NCBI GenBank assembly: GCA_001917435.1
Contig: MNEA01000031.1
Coordinates: forward strand, 1 to 64,000
Origin: Acidobacteria bacterium 13_2_20CM_2_57_6
Lineage (GTDB): Bacteria; Acidobacteriota; Terriglobia; Acidiferrales; UBA7541
DNA length: 64,000 nt
Reading direction: 5' to 3'
Shown here: piece after piece, positions 16,536 to 25,687 of the stretch
How positions within the stretch are numbered: position 1 is the stretch's first letter
Layout: each line of letters opens with the position of its first letter
Program-made: the position numbers and the translations under genes
The notes under the pieces: generated by a model
Told to the model about the DNA's origin: nothing
The model's database searches: none
The model's input: only the letters and a program-made list of their open reading frames with translations

Positions 16536-17003
16536 CTAAGACGACGCTTGCCCGAACAGTTGCATGGCGCGGTGTCTTAGGATGCCAAGTTGCCGGTTGA
16601 GCGGGTTCCTGCGGCCAAGGAAGGCCAGAACGGGAGACCGGCGAGGTGTCAATTTGTTCATCGCAATCGTTAGCCGGATATCGCGGCGCGCGTATTTCAG
16701 CCCCGTTTGCAGGGCATCAACAGCCTCTTCACGGCGCCCAGCGGCGGCGTAAACTTCGGCGAGATTCAGGTACAACTGGGCCTGATTCCGCTTCATGCGA
16801 ACGGCGGAGTCGCACAGCCGTTCCGCTTCGCCCCACTTGCGTTCCGAGCGCGCCAGCACCACTCCGAGGTAAGACATGTAATAGGGATTGTTCTTGTCCA
16901 GATCCACCGCGCGCCGCATGTGCGGCAACGCCTTCATCGCATAATTGTCCCGCAACAGAGTCAGTCCAGTTTTGAATTCACGGAAGGCTTCCGTATCCAT
17001 CAT
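16536..17003 (-). CDS. TPR-repeat protein
   Basis: 155 residues without a signal peptide. Residues ~5-110 form about three tetratricopeptide repeats: EFKTGLTLLRDNYAMKALPHMRRAVDLDKNNPYYMSYLGVVLARSERKWGEAERLCDSAVRMKRNQAQLYLNLAEVYAAAGRREEAVDALQTGLKYA in outline, with the W/LG/Y/A/P pattern. The C-terminal 45 residues are basic (RRSPVLAFLGRRNPLNRQLG) and not part of a repeat. Likely a protein-protein scaffold; partner unknown. Possibly co-transcribed with the small membrane protein just upstream. Confidence 0.8.
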   Translation of the reverse strand: MMDTEAFREFKTGLTLLRDNYAMKALPHMRRAVDLDKNNPYYMSYLGVVLARSERKWGEAERLCDSAVRMKRNQAQLYLNLAEVYAAAGRREEAVDALQTGLKYARRDIRLTIAMNKLTPRRSPVLAFLGRRNPLNRQLGILRHRAMQLFGQASS

Positions 17004-17007
17004 CGCC

Positions 17008-17193
17008 TCACCTCGTCCACCCCGACCACTTCGGGGTTGCAGGAGAATTGAAATTCCGGGAGGTTGGGAAGAACTCGCGCAGCGCGTTAGAGGATCGCGC
17101 CAACTTCACTTGCCAGTCATCCTGAAGAATTGTCCTGCTCAGCCAGGCGGTGAGCGGAACAGCGAGCAGTACGGTCGCGAGTAAGCTTTCCAT
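17008..17193 (-). CDS. Possible small membrane protein, 61 residues
   Basis: Begins MESLLATVLLAVPLTAWLSRT, a single hydrophobic helix, followed by a polar tail. AAGGA lies about six bases upstream of this ATG, better than the longer ORF start at 17229. It ends four bases before the TPR gene start, so the two could be an operon. No family recognised; it could also be a chance ORF. Confidence 0.4.
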   Translation of the reverse strand: MESLLATVLLAVPLTAWLSRTILQDDWQVKLARSSNALREFFPTSRNFNSPATPKWSGWTR

Positions 17194-17313
17194 CCGAGTC
17201 CTTGTTGAAGCTACTCGCAGTTTTCTCAAGAATCTACTGACCGGGAGGACAGTCTTGGTTCAGCGGCACTGGAGTTGGAGGGCCAAGAATGAGGACAGGT
17301 GCTCTGCGAGCGG

Positions 17314-18408
17314 CTAACGCAGCGCGGAGCCTTTCCAATCGTCGCGCCAGTGTTCCCAATCCTTGAGGGTGGCTTTGTGCATCGATTTCGCGGCTTTGTG
17401 CAGCCAGCCGCCCTTGCGCGAGGCCAGGTCTTTTTTTACTTTAGCGATCGCGTTGGGGCTTCCGAAATGTATGTTCGCGGTTTCCCATCCCATGTCGTAG
17501 AGAAGCCGCGCTTCGTCCCTTTCTTTGGGCAAGGAAGCAAGTTCGATGCGCGAACAATCCGGCGCCAGCCGCCGAACGAGCCAGTGCCCGTGAAAACGCA
17601 CAAAGGGGTCCTTGACGCGGATGGCGCGCTCAACCAGTTTCGCGCCGTAAACCTCTTCGGATGAAATTCCACGGCACCAGGCCCAGGCGGAAGTGCGGAT
17701 GCCTTTGGCTTCGCGGGCAATAAATGCGCCTTGCCAGGAGGACAGGGCCAAAATTCGAGGATGCCCCAGGCTGCCAAGACCGGCGATGCGGCGCCTCAAT
17801 TGGTAGGGGCTTCGCGGCTGCGGAAAGGAGGCCTCGATCAATCTTATGGCCTCCTGCGGCGGCTTCGCGGTCAATGGCCGGCATTCCTGCATCTTCTCCC
17901 AGAAGCGCACTGGGTCCCGCAGTTTACCTAGCGCCAGCAATCGCAGCCATTGATGGTGTTCGGCGAGGACAAAGGCTTTGCCGCCTGCGGCCAGGGCATC
18001 GCGGTAGCCCTCTTCGAGGGCCTCGGCAGCTTCGCGACGCGTCACGCCGAGGTGCTCGACCGAAATTGCCAGATAGGCGCTGGTCGCCAGGCGTACAAGA
18101 TCCAGGGCGTAGGAAGCCGGCCAGGCTTCGTCGAGGTCATTCACGCCCCAAATCAGACGGCCCTCCTCGTCGCGCCATGTACCGAAGTTTTCGATGTGCA
18201 GGTCGCCGATAGCGAGCACGGCGGGAGCTTTCGCGAGGTCGGGGCAGACTTCCGGCCAAAGCTGAATCCAGCGGTAGAAAGTGGCGCGAAAGAAAGGGAA
18301 GGGCGCCTCCGCCATGTGGGTATGTTTCAGGGCGACGTCCTGGCGAACGATGGGGAGCCGCTTCGCAAGCCAGCGCTCGAAATCGGCCGTGGCTTTGAAG
18401 ATGTTCAT
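17314..18408 (-). CDS. DUF2252 family protein
   Basis: 364 residues. It shows the kinase-like core of DUF2252: AIGDLHIENFGTWRDEEGRLIWGVNDLDEAWPASYALDLVRLATS, where the GD-x-H-x-x-N-F and N-D-x-D residues correspond to the catalytic and metal-binding loops of the protein-kinase/aminoglycoside phosphotransferase fold. The activity of the family is not established. It follows glyA by 27 nt in the same direction, so the two are probably co-transcribed. Confidence 0.82.
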   Translation of the reverse strand: MNIFKATADFERWLAKRLPIVRQDVALKHTHMAEAPFPFFRATFYRWIQLWPEVCPDLAKAPAVLAIGDLHIENFGTWRDEEGRLIWGVNDLDEAWPASYALDLVRLATSAYLAISVEHLGVTRREAAEALEEGYRDALAAGGKAFVLAEHHQWLRLLALGKLRDPVRFWEKMQECRPLTAKPPQEAIRLIEASFPQPRSPYQLRRRIAGLGSLGHPRILALSSWQGAFIAREAKGIRTSAWAWCRGISSEEVYGAKLVERAIRVKDPFVRFHGHWLVRRLAPDCSRIELASLPKERDEARLLYDMGWETANIHFGSPNAIAKVKKDLASRKGGWLHKAAKSMHKATLKDWEHWRDDWKGSALR

Positions 18409-18435
18409 GCCAAGTGTGCCGAAGTTCGCGCTGGG

Positions 18436-19749
<1,314 letters not shown>

Positions 19750-19846
19750 GGAGTGGCCTCAACTTGCCCGGCGCGTTGGCACGCGGGCGGCGAGGCGATT
19801 TTATCGGATGGAGTGGAGGAAAGCCAATTCGCAGTAGCCGTCACAC

Positions 19847-19875
19847 TTGACGTGAACACACTGGGCGTCTAAGTT
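19847..19875 (+). promoter_or_regulatory. Candidate promoter of the metal-related cluster
   Basis: TTGACG (19847-19852), a 17-nt spacer and TAAGTT (19870-19875). If correct, transcription would begin within a few bases of the ATG at 19884, giving an almost leaderless message. The -35 is good, the -10 poor; moderate-low confidence. Confidence 0.35.
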
Positions 19876-19883
19876 AGTCAAGG

Positions 19884-20237
19884 ATGCGTTTGGCTAAGCC
19901 AATTTTTCTGGCGATACTGGCGGTCGCTCTCGCGGCGTACGCATTTGACTGCAGTGCCGCGACAACGCCGGAACAGGCGATGCAGTGCTGCAAATCGATG
20001 TCGTGCTCGTCGCACGGTCATCGCGCGCAGGATTGCTGCAAAACCATGCCATCGATGCACGCTCCTTTTGTACAGCCTTCCTCCGGGCATGGCGTTTCTC
20101 CCTCTCACGTTGTGTTCGCAGTGCTGCCAGGGACTGAGAAGGGTCACGCCGTAGATTCCTCTAACGGCGTGATTGCGGCGCATTGCCACGCTCCCCCGAT
20201 CCTTTACGCTCCGCCCCCCCTGCCACTTCGGATCTAA
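19884..20237 (+). CDS. Small secreted Cys/His-rich protein, possible metal-binding
   Basis: 117 residues. A signal peptide (MRLAKPIFLAILAVALAAYA) is followed by two similar Cys-Met-His segments: AMQCCKSMSCSSHGH and AQDCCKTMPSMHAP, then a His-containing tail and a Pro-rich C-terminus. The paired CCK(S/T)M elements look like soft-metal ligands (Cu, Hg, Ag), but I recognise no named family. First gene of a run with the beta-barrel, the predicted HMA selenoprotein and the TlpA lipoprotein, which supports a metal or thiol-related role. Confidence 0.65.
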   Translation: MRLAKPIFLAILAVALAAYAFDCSAATTPEQAMQCCKSMSCSSHGHRAQDCCKTMPSMHAPFVQPSSGHGVSPSHVVFAVLPGTEKGHAVDSSNGVIAAHCHAPPILYAPPPLPLRI

Positions 20238-20312
20238 TCAGTCCTCCAGTCGGCTCCCGGCTTGAAGCATTCGTGTGCCTTGGCATACGCGTTTCCACTG
20301 GAGGAAGCATTC

Positions 20313-21266
20313 GTGAGAACACGAAATCCATATTTCTTTGGACGATTTGCGAGTGTGGCCCTATTGTTCCTCTCGCTTCTGTTCGCTTCGGCAGTCAAAG
20401 CGCAGGGTCCCGCCCCAGAGACGGCTCCGCCTCTGTTCCCCGGTGGCGGACTCCTCTCCTACAATTCCATTTTCACCACTCGAAGCCCCATGCCGGGAGT
20501 TTCGAGCGGCATTCCTGCGACAGCCCGCCCTACTTTTTCGCATGAGGGCGATTTCAACTTCACTTGGGGGTTCTACCGCAATTTTGATTTGACCGTCCTC
20601 GTTCCCGTAATGACGAATCACTTTGACAGCGGGAACGTGCCATCCGTCGAGGGAACTGGTCTTGGCGATGCCCAGGTACTCGTGAAGTATCGCTTCTATC
20701 GGCGCGACTCAGAACGCGGGACCACGCAGGCATCGGTCGCCTTTGGCCCCAAGATCCCGACGGGGCGAACGGATTTGACCGACACAAGCGGAAAACGACT
20801 CCCTGCGGGTCTACAACCCGGGTCAGGTTCCACCGATCTGTTCGTCGCCGCAAATTGGACTTACACCGGATTGTTTAATTTGAGGCGTCTGGTCGCTGAC
20901 GAGGATTTCCATTCCCTTATCCGGTCACGGGGAACGCAGGCAACACGCCTCGGCAGCGACATCGAGTCACGTTTCTGGCTGTCGTACAGGCCCTATGAAT
21001 CGAAGAACGTGGCGCGTGAATGGTTCATTGGCCCGGTGCTGACTTGGTTGCACTCTCAAGATGATCGCATCGGAGGAGTCCGGCAGAACGGGAGCGGCGG
21101 CGATGTGCTACTGGCTGGAATCACGACTTACGCCGGGGTGCGTCCCGGAATGCATGTGTGGCTCGGGATGGATTGGGACGTGGCGCATTCCACGGGGACG
21201 ACGTTCATGCCCGTGCGCCGTCACATCAGTTTTGGAATTACACAGCAGTTTCGGATGCACCGTTAG
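20313..21266 (+). CDS. Outer-membrane beta-barrel transporter-like protein
   Basis: 317 residues from the GTG at 20313, which has GGAGG eight bases upstream and gives a clean signal peptide (hydrophobic SVALLFLSLLFASAVKAQ); the track's start at 20262 adds 17 residues before it. The mature protein is Gly/aromatic-rich with alternating strands (FNFTWGFYRNFDLTVLVPVMTN, GTGLGDAQVLVKYRFY, WLGMDWDVAHSTG) and ends in FQ-FRMHR after RRHISFGITQQ. This matches the Phenol_MetA_deg-type outer-membrane 'transporter' family. The substrate is not known; linkage to an HMA protein suggests metal export or uptake. Confidence 0.7.
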   Translation: MRTRNPYFFGRFASVALLFLSLLFASAVKAQGPAPETAPPLFPGGGLLSYNSIFTTRSPMPGVSSGIPATARPTFSHEGDFNFTWGFYRNFDLTVLVPVMTNHFDSGNVPSVEGTGLGDAQVLVKYRFYRRDSERGTTQASVAFGPKIPTGRTDLTDTSGKRLPAGLQPGSGSTDLFVAANWTYTGLFNLRRLVADEDFHSLIRSRGTQATRLGSDIESRFWLSYRPYESKNVAREWFIGPVLTWLHSQDDRIGGVRQNGSGGDVLLAGITTYAGVRPGMHVWLGMDWDVAHSTGTTFMPVRRHISFGITQQFRMHR

Positions 21267-21280
21267 GGAAGGGAGGAATC

Positions 21281-21805
21281 ATGAACACGAAAAGAGTGGC
21301 CTTGCTTGCTCTGCTCATTTCGATTGTTAGCCCAGTGGCTCAAGCGCAAATCAAGCACATTGAAATGCGTGTCGAAGGCATGACTTGAAACTTTTGAGCC
21401 TACGGGGTGAAGCAACACCTCGGACGCCAGTCTGGCGTTCAAAACGTCGAAGTCAGCTTGCTCGATGGAAAGGTGGAGGTCACGCCCAAAGAGGACGGGC
21501 AGATTGATCCAGCCCGGCTTCTGAAGGCCACCTACGACAGCGGCGTGACCGCTGCAGAGATGAATATGACCGCACGCGGAAAAATCGTGAAGGACTCTGC
21601 CGGCAGCCTGGCCTTACAAATTGAACCGAATCGGTCTTTCGTGCTGACACCGAATGAGTTGTCGAAAGGACTTGAAGCTGTCGCCGATACCCAAACGATG
21701 GTCACAGTTCGTGGTCAGTTGTACAAAAAGCCGGCAGGGAAAAAGAAAGCAGATCCTTCGGTTCCGCTGAAGCTGCTGCTTCTGGAAGTTCAGAAGAAGG
21801 AATAG
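21281..21805 (+). CDS. Predicted di-selenocysteine (UxxU) secreted heavy-metal-associated (HMA) protein
   Basis: Read through two in-frame TGA codons (21386-21388 and 21395-21397), this is a 174-residue protein. GGGAGGAATC gives the ribosome site before ATG 21281. Residues 1-23 are a signal peptide (MNTKRVALLALLISIVSPVAQA). An HMA domain follows: IKHIEMRVEGMT-U36-N-F-U39-AYGVKQHLGRQSGVQNVEVSLLDGKVEVTP. The family motif is GMTCxxC, so both metal-ligand cysteines, and only those, are TGA. The frame stays open for 135 codons after the second TGA and remains HMA-like. The C-terminal ~85 residues form an unassigned domain. A hairpin with a GU apex lies downstream of the TGAs. TGA is an ordinary stop elsewhere in this window, so selenocysteine insertion is the best explanation. 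The next gene (tlpA-like) begins immediately after its stop. Automatic callers would report two broken pieces (21158-21388 and 21407-21805). Confidence 0.85.
21404..21440 (+). promoter_or_regulatory. Candidate bacterial SECIS element (two abutting hairpins)
   Basis: Hairpin 1 (21404-21421): GGGGUG-AAGCAA-CACCUC, 6 bp including one GU. Hairpin 2 (21422-21440): GGACGCCA-GUC-UGGCGUUC, 8 bp with a GU at the apex, as in E. coli fdhF SECIS. The GU of hairpin 2 is 32 nt after the second UGA, within the 16-37 nt window reported for bacterial SECIS. Folding was done by eye. Confidence 0.65.
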
Positions 21806-22339
21806 ATGCTGAGAAAACGTTTGTTAGCTCTGAGCCTCGCTGCGACAGGACTTGCCGGGTGCAATCAGCATTCGGCGAGTCCTCCTCAGCCAAAAGAAGA
21901 AGCCATAATCGCGGCAGGTGAGATAGGTTCACGGTTGCCTGATTTCTCCGTGAAAGATTTGCAAGGGCGCGAGATTTCCTCGGCTGACCTTCGCGGCAAG
22001 GTAGTGCTGATTGATTTTTGGGCGACATGGTGCCAACCGTGCAAAACGGAGATGCCGGGTTATCAGAAACTCTTGGATCGCTATGGCCCTCGCGGATTTG
22101 CCGTTATCGGGTTCAAATTTGACACCATGATGGATCTGGAAGAGCCGGTCACATTTGCGAAGAAAATCGGAGTCCGTTATCCGCTGGCGGTAGCTGCTGA
22201 TGACTTAAAGCAGAAGTTCGGCGGCGTTGAGGGTTTGCCAACCACCATGCTGTACGACCGCAAAGGAATACTGCGGGAAAAAGTCATCGGGTTTGAATAC
22301 ACGAATGTCATTGAATCGGAGCTAAAACCACTCCTCTAA
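21806..22339 (+). CDS. TlpA-family thioredoxin-like lipoprotein
   Basis: 177 residues starting directly after the stop of the HMA gene. N-terminal lipoprotein signal MLRKRLLALSLAATGLAGC with lipobox LAGC. After a short linker the thioredoxin-fold domain begins: GSRLPDFSVKDLQGREISSADLRGKVVLIDFWATWCQPCKTEMPGYQKLL, with active-site WCQPC and later cis-Pro in GLPTTMLYD. AhpC/TSA-TlpA type. It is membrane-anchored outside the cytoplasm and probably reduces disulfides; the obvious candidate partner is the selenolate/thiol pair of the upstream HMA protein, to keep it in the reduced, metal-binding state (inference). Confidence 0.9.
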   Translation: MLRKRLLALSLAATGLAGCNQHSASPPQPKEEAIIAAGEIGSRLPDFSVKDLQGREISSADLRGKVVLIDFWATWCQPCKTEMPGYQKLLDRYGPRGFAVIGFKFDTMMDLEEPVTFAKKIGVRYPLAVAADDLKQKFGGVEGLPTTMLYDRKGILREKVIGFEYTNVIESELKPLL

Positions 22340-22402
22340 ATGGTTTTGGCCGATGGAGTAATTGTCTCTTCGAGATTCGACCAGGGGCGCCGGGACGTAC
22401 TC

Positions 22403-22873
22403 CTACCTATGCGCATCGCGCTCGAGTTGCGTGATTTTGTCGACGCGACGCTGATGGCGGCCGCCGAGGTAGGCGGTGGTCAGGAAAGTTTGCACCATTT
22501 CGACGGCGGCTTCGGCGGTGACAATGCGGCCGCCGAGCGCCAAGACATTGGCGTCATTGTGTTCGCGGGCGAGCCGCGCGGTGGTCACGTCGTGAGCGAG
22601 GGCGGCGCGAATGCCGGGGACTTTGTTGGCGGCAATGGAAATGCCGATGCCTGAGCCGCAGACCGCGATGCCAAGATCGGCTTGTTTTGAAGCGACGCGT
22701 TCGCCAACGGTCTTGCCATAATCGGGATAATCGACGGATTCTTCGGACGACGTACCCTGGTCGTCGACGGCGTATCCCGCACCTTCCAGATATTTTCGAA
22801 TGGCTTCCTTGACCAAAAATCCGGCGTGGTCGGAACCAATGGCGATGCGCGGTTTTTTAGGGAGTTCGGCCAT
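22403..22873 (-). CDS. rpiB: Ribose-5-phosphate isomerase B
   Basis: 156 residues, the RpiB/LacAB length. IAIGSDHAGFLVKEAIRKYL at the start, DYPDYGKTVGERV, the catalytic Cys in GIAVCGSGIGISIAANKVPGIRAA, and HNDANVLALGGRIV are all diagnostic. It interconverts ribose-5-phosphate and ribulose-5-phosphate in the pentose phosphate pathway. Convergent with the tlpA-like gene and divergent from the cytochrome gene. Confidence 0.95.
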   Translation of the reverse strand: MAELPKKPRIAIGSDHAGFLVKEAIRKYLEGAGYAVDDQGTSSEESVDYPDYGKTVGERVASKQADLGIAVCGSGIGISIAANKVPGIRAALAHDVTTARLAREHNDANVLALGGRIVTAEAAVEMVQTFLTTAYLGGRHQRRVDKITQLERDAHR

Positions 22874-23043
22874 CGGCTTCCTCGCGGGGATTGTATATGA
22901 TGATGCTCGCCGATGCGACGGCGACGGGGATTCGTCGGTAGCAGCAGGTGGTATAGTTGCCGGAGTCCCCAGATTTTTGGCGTTGATGATCTGAAACTGC
23001 CGTGCGATGCGGAATTTCTAACGCAAGGAGCGTCACGGAGAAC

Positions 23044-23943
23044 ATGTTTGAATCGAGGCGCGATATTTTTTCGAAACTCCGGCGTAATCGGCAGAAGGCG
23101 CGGGCGATTGCTGCACGAATTATTGTGCTGGCGCTTCTCTGCGCCGGTGGATTGAGGCTGCCAGCGCAAGAGAAAAATCCGTACGCGGGGGACGCGAAGA
23201 TGGCGAAACTCGGCGAATACCAGTTTCGCTCCAACTGCGCTTTCTGCCACGGGCTGGGAGCGCGGGGCGGAGGACGTGGCCCGGACCTCACACGCGCGCA
23301 GAAACATCACGGAAATACTGACGCTGAACTTTTTCACAACGTCCACGACGGAATTGCGGGAACAGCCATGCCGGCGGCAACGAACGGAGGCATCGGGGTG
23401 GGTATGTCAGACGAAGAAATCTGGCAGGTGATTACTTATATCCGCAGCCTAGAAAAGAAAACCTCTGCCGCCGAAACGGGAAACTCCGCTCACGGAAAGG
23501 AACTTTTCTACGGCGTAGCGGGATGCGGGACCTGCCACATGGTGAATGGTAAAGGCGGGCGCCTGGGGCCGGATCTCAGCTCGACAGGAGCGTCCCGGTC
23601 CATCGAATACCTCACCGAGTCGCTGCGCAATCCGAGCAAGCGGCTGGCGGAAGGAATCTCCGAGCCGCTCAAGGATTTTTCGCAGGAATACGAGACGGTG
23701 ACCGTTGTGACTTCCGAAGGGACGAAGCTCCAGGGCGTGGTGCTCAACGAAGACAGTTTTACCGTGCAAATGCTGGACACGCGGGAACAGTTGCACGCCT
23801 TCGAGAAGGCCAAGCTGCGATCGTACGAGAAGACACGCGAATCGTTGATGCCGGCGTATGACACGAAAGCGCTTCCGGAGAAGGATCTGAAAGACCTCAT
23901 AGCGTTTTTGCTGGCGGCGAGCGAGAAGGGAGGCGGGCAATGA
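23044..23943 (+). CDS. Secreted dihaem c-type cytochrome
   Basis: 299 residues from the ATG at 23044 (GGAG upstream). After a hydrophobic signal segment (AARIIVLALLCAGG), two cytochrome c domains follow: CAFCH near residue 65 and CGTCH near residue 165, with GMSDEEIWQVITYIRSL ending the first and a C-terminal EKDLKDLIAFLLA ending the second. Between them lies an insert with strands (TVVTSEGTKLQGVVLNEDSFTVQML) of the kind seen in Acidobacteriota PQQ-linked cytochromes. It overlaps the PQQ dehydrogenase start by 4 nt, so it is very probably that enzyme's electron acceptor. Confidence 0.88.
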   Translation: MFESRRDIFSKLRRNRQKARAIAARIIVLALLCAGGLRLPAQEKNPYAGDAKMAKLGEYQFRSNCAFCHGLGARGGGRGPDLTRAQKHHGNTDAELFHNVHDGIAGTAMPAATNGGIGVGMSDEEIWQVITYIRSLEKKTSAAETGNSAHGKELFYGVAGCGTCHMVNGKGGRLGPDLSSTGASRSIEYLTESLRNPSKRLAEGISEPLKDFSQEYETVTVVTSEGTKLQGVVLNEDSFTVQMLDTREQLHAFEKAKLRSYEKTRESLMPAYDTKALPEKDLKDLIAFLLAASEKGGGQ

Positions 23944-25535
23944 AAATTGCGCGCGTTATTCGTTTCATTCCTTACTTTATCGTTTTCTGCGTGCTTCCTT
24001 CCTCGTCCCGCGCGCAGGTGACTTCCGAGCGGCTGCTCCATTCTTCCAAGGAGCCGCAGAACTGGCTGATGTATTCCGGAGACTATGCCGGGCATCGCTT
24101 CAGTGCGCTGGATCAAATCAACGTGTCGAATGCGGCGACTCTCGTTCCCAAGTGGGTTTATCAAACAATGGCGGGCGGCAAATTCGAAACGACGCCGCTG
24201 GTGGTGGACGGAATTCTGTACGGCACCGGACAGGACGACCGCGTCTACGCGCTGGATGCGCGCTCCGGTCGGCCGATTTGGCAATACCAGCAGACGCTGC
24301 CCGTGGACATTCGCCCGTGCTGTGGACGAGTCAACCGCGGCGTTGCGATTCTAGGCGATAAGATTTTTGTGGCGACTCTGGACGCGCACGTCGTCGCGCT
24401 GGACAGCAAGACGGGAAATGTTGTTTGGGACGCGACTGCGGCCGAACACGCCAAGGGCTACAGCTTCACGCTAGCTCCTCTGGTGATCAAGAACTTGGTG
24501 CTCGTGGGAGTATCCGGCGGCGAATACGGCATCCGCGGATTCATCGACGCCTATGACGCGGCAACGGGCGCGCGCAAATGGCGGTTCTATACGATTCCTG
24601 GGCCGGGAGAGCCCGGGCACGATAGCTGGGAAGGAGACTCTTGGAAAATCGGCGGTTCGCCCTCGTGGATCACGGGTACCTACGATCCTGCAACGAACAC
24701 GACGTTCTGGACGACGGGGAATCCTTCGCCTTCGAATCGCGGCGAAGGTCGCGCGGGTGACAATCTCTACAGTAATAGTCTGCTCGCTCTCGATCCGGAC
24801 ACGGGCAAACTGAAATGGTATTTCCAGTTCACGCAGCACGACGAACACGACTACGATGCGACGCAGGTTCCCGTGATGATCGATGACGGGGACCGCAAAT
24901 GGATGGCGCAAGCGAACCGCAACGGATTTTTTTACGTTGTGGATCGAACGAACGGAAAACTTATTTCGGCGACGAGTTACGCCAAGGTTTCCTGGAGCAC
25001 CTCAAAGGACGCGACGGGCCGGCCCGTGCCGGACAAAGCCGGCGCACCTACACCGGACGGAAACCGCGTTTGCCCGGGAGCCCTTGGAGCGACGAATTGG
25101 ATGTCGCCGACGTACGATCCGCAGACGAAACTTTTTTATGTGACCGCACGCGAGCAATGCGACATCTTTTCGACGGCACCGCAACCGTATGAAGCAGGGC
25201 ACGCCTACTATGGTTCCGCTTATTTTCCTAATGATGATACGCAGCCGTTTTGGGGGGCGCTGCGCGCACTCGATCCCGCCACAAGCAAGCTCAAGTGGGA
25301 ATGGAAACATACTTCGCCGACCTGGGCCGGCGTGCTTTCCACGGCGGGCGGGCTGGTGTTCACGGGTGACGCGGAGGGAAACTTCATCGCGCTCGAAGCG
25401 GCTTCGGGCAAAGTGCTGTGGCACTTCCAGTGCGGCGCTTCGGTTTTTTCTTCGCCGATGTCGTTTGCGATTGACGGCAAGCAATATGTGGCCGTTGCGG
25501 CGGGGTCGGCGCTGTTCGCGTTTGCTTTGCCATGA
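23940..25535 (+). CDS. PQQ-dependent alcohol dehydrogenase, lanthanide-type active site
   Basis: 531 residues, periplasmic quinoprotein with an eight-bladed propeller of W-motif repeats (ALDARSGRPIWQYQ, ALDSKTGNVVWD, AYDAATGARKWRFY, ALDPDTGKLKWYFQ, ALDPATSKLKWEWK, ALEAASGKVLWHFQ). Signal peptide at the N-terminus; vicinal Cys127-Cys128 (RPCCGRVNRG). Presumed catalytic Asp304 lies in HDEHDYDATQ, and two residues on is Asp306. In Ca-dependent MxaF/ExaA enzymes that position is Ala/Ser; in lanthanide-dependent XoxF/PedH it is Asp. It lacks a haem domain, consistent with the separate cytochrome upstream. Substrate alcohol unknown. Confidence 0.88.
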   Translation: MKIARVIRFIPYFIVFCVLPSSSRAQVTSERLLHSSKEPQNWLMYSGDYAGHRFSALDQINVSNAATLVPKWVYQTMAGGKFETTPLVVDGILYGTGQDDRVYALDARSGRPIWQYQQTLPVDIRPCCGRVNRGVAILGDKIFVATLDAHVVALDSKTGNVVWDATAAEHAKGYSFTLAPLVIKNLVLVGVSGGEYGIRGFIDAYDAATGARKWRFYTIPGPGEPGHDSWEGDSWKIGGSPSWITGTYDPATNTTFWTTGNPSPSNRGEGRAGDNLYSNSLLALDPDTGKLKWYFQFTQHDEHDYDATQVPVMIDDGDRKWMAQANRNGFFYVVDRTNGKLISATSYAKVSWSTSKDATGRPVPDKAGAPTPDGNRVCPGALGATNWMSPTYDPQTKLFYVTAREQCDIFSTAPQPYEAGHAYYGSAYFPNDDTQPFWGALRALDPATSKLKWEWKHTSPTWAGVLSTAGGLVFTGDAEGNFIALEAASGKVLWHFQCGASVFSSPMSFAIDGKQYVAVAAGSALFAFALP

Positions 25536-25687
25536 GACGCCCCCCGCAAGAACCCACAGATCGAACTCCTTTGACGTCATAATTACGGCCCCGGATGCGC
25601 GTTTCAAAATCATTTGAAAAATTAGACAACTGAGCCTCACATGGCGGTCGAGCGCGAACGCCCGTTTCACGCTATAATTGGAGGGTT

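Noticed and set aside
21158-21388. Separate 76-codon ORF, and 21407-21805 as an independent 132-residue gene
   Set aside because: They are the two halves of one HMA gene in the same frame, split only by the two TGA codons; the second has no ribosome site at its GTG. Treating the locus as a pseudogene was also considered and rejected because nothing else in the gene is damaged.
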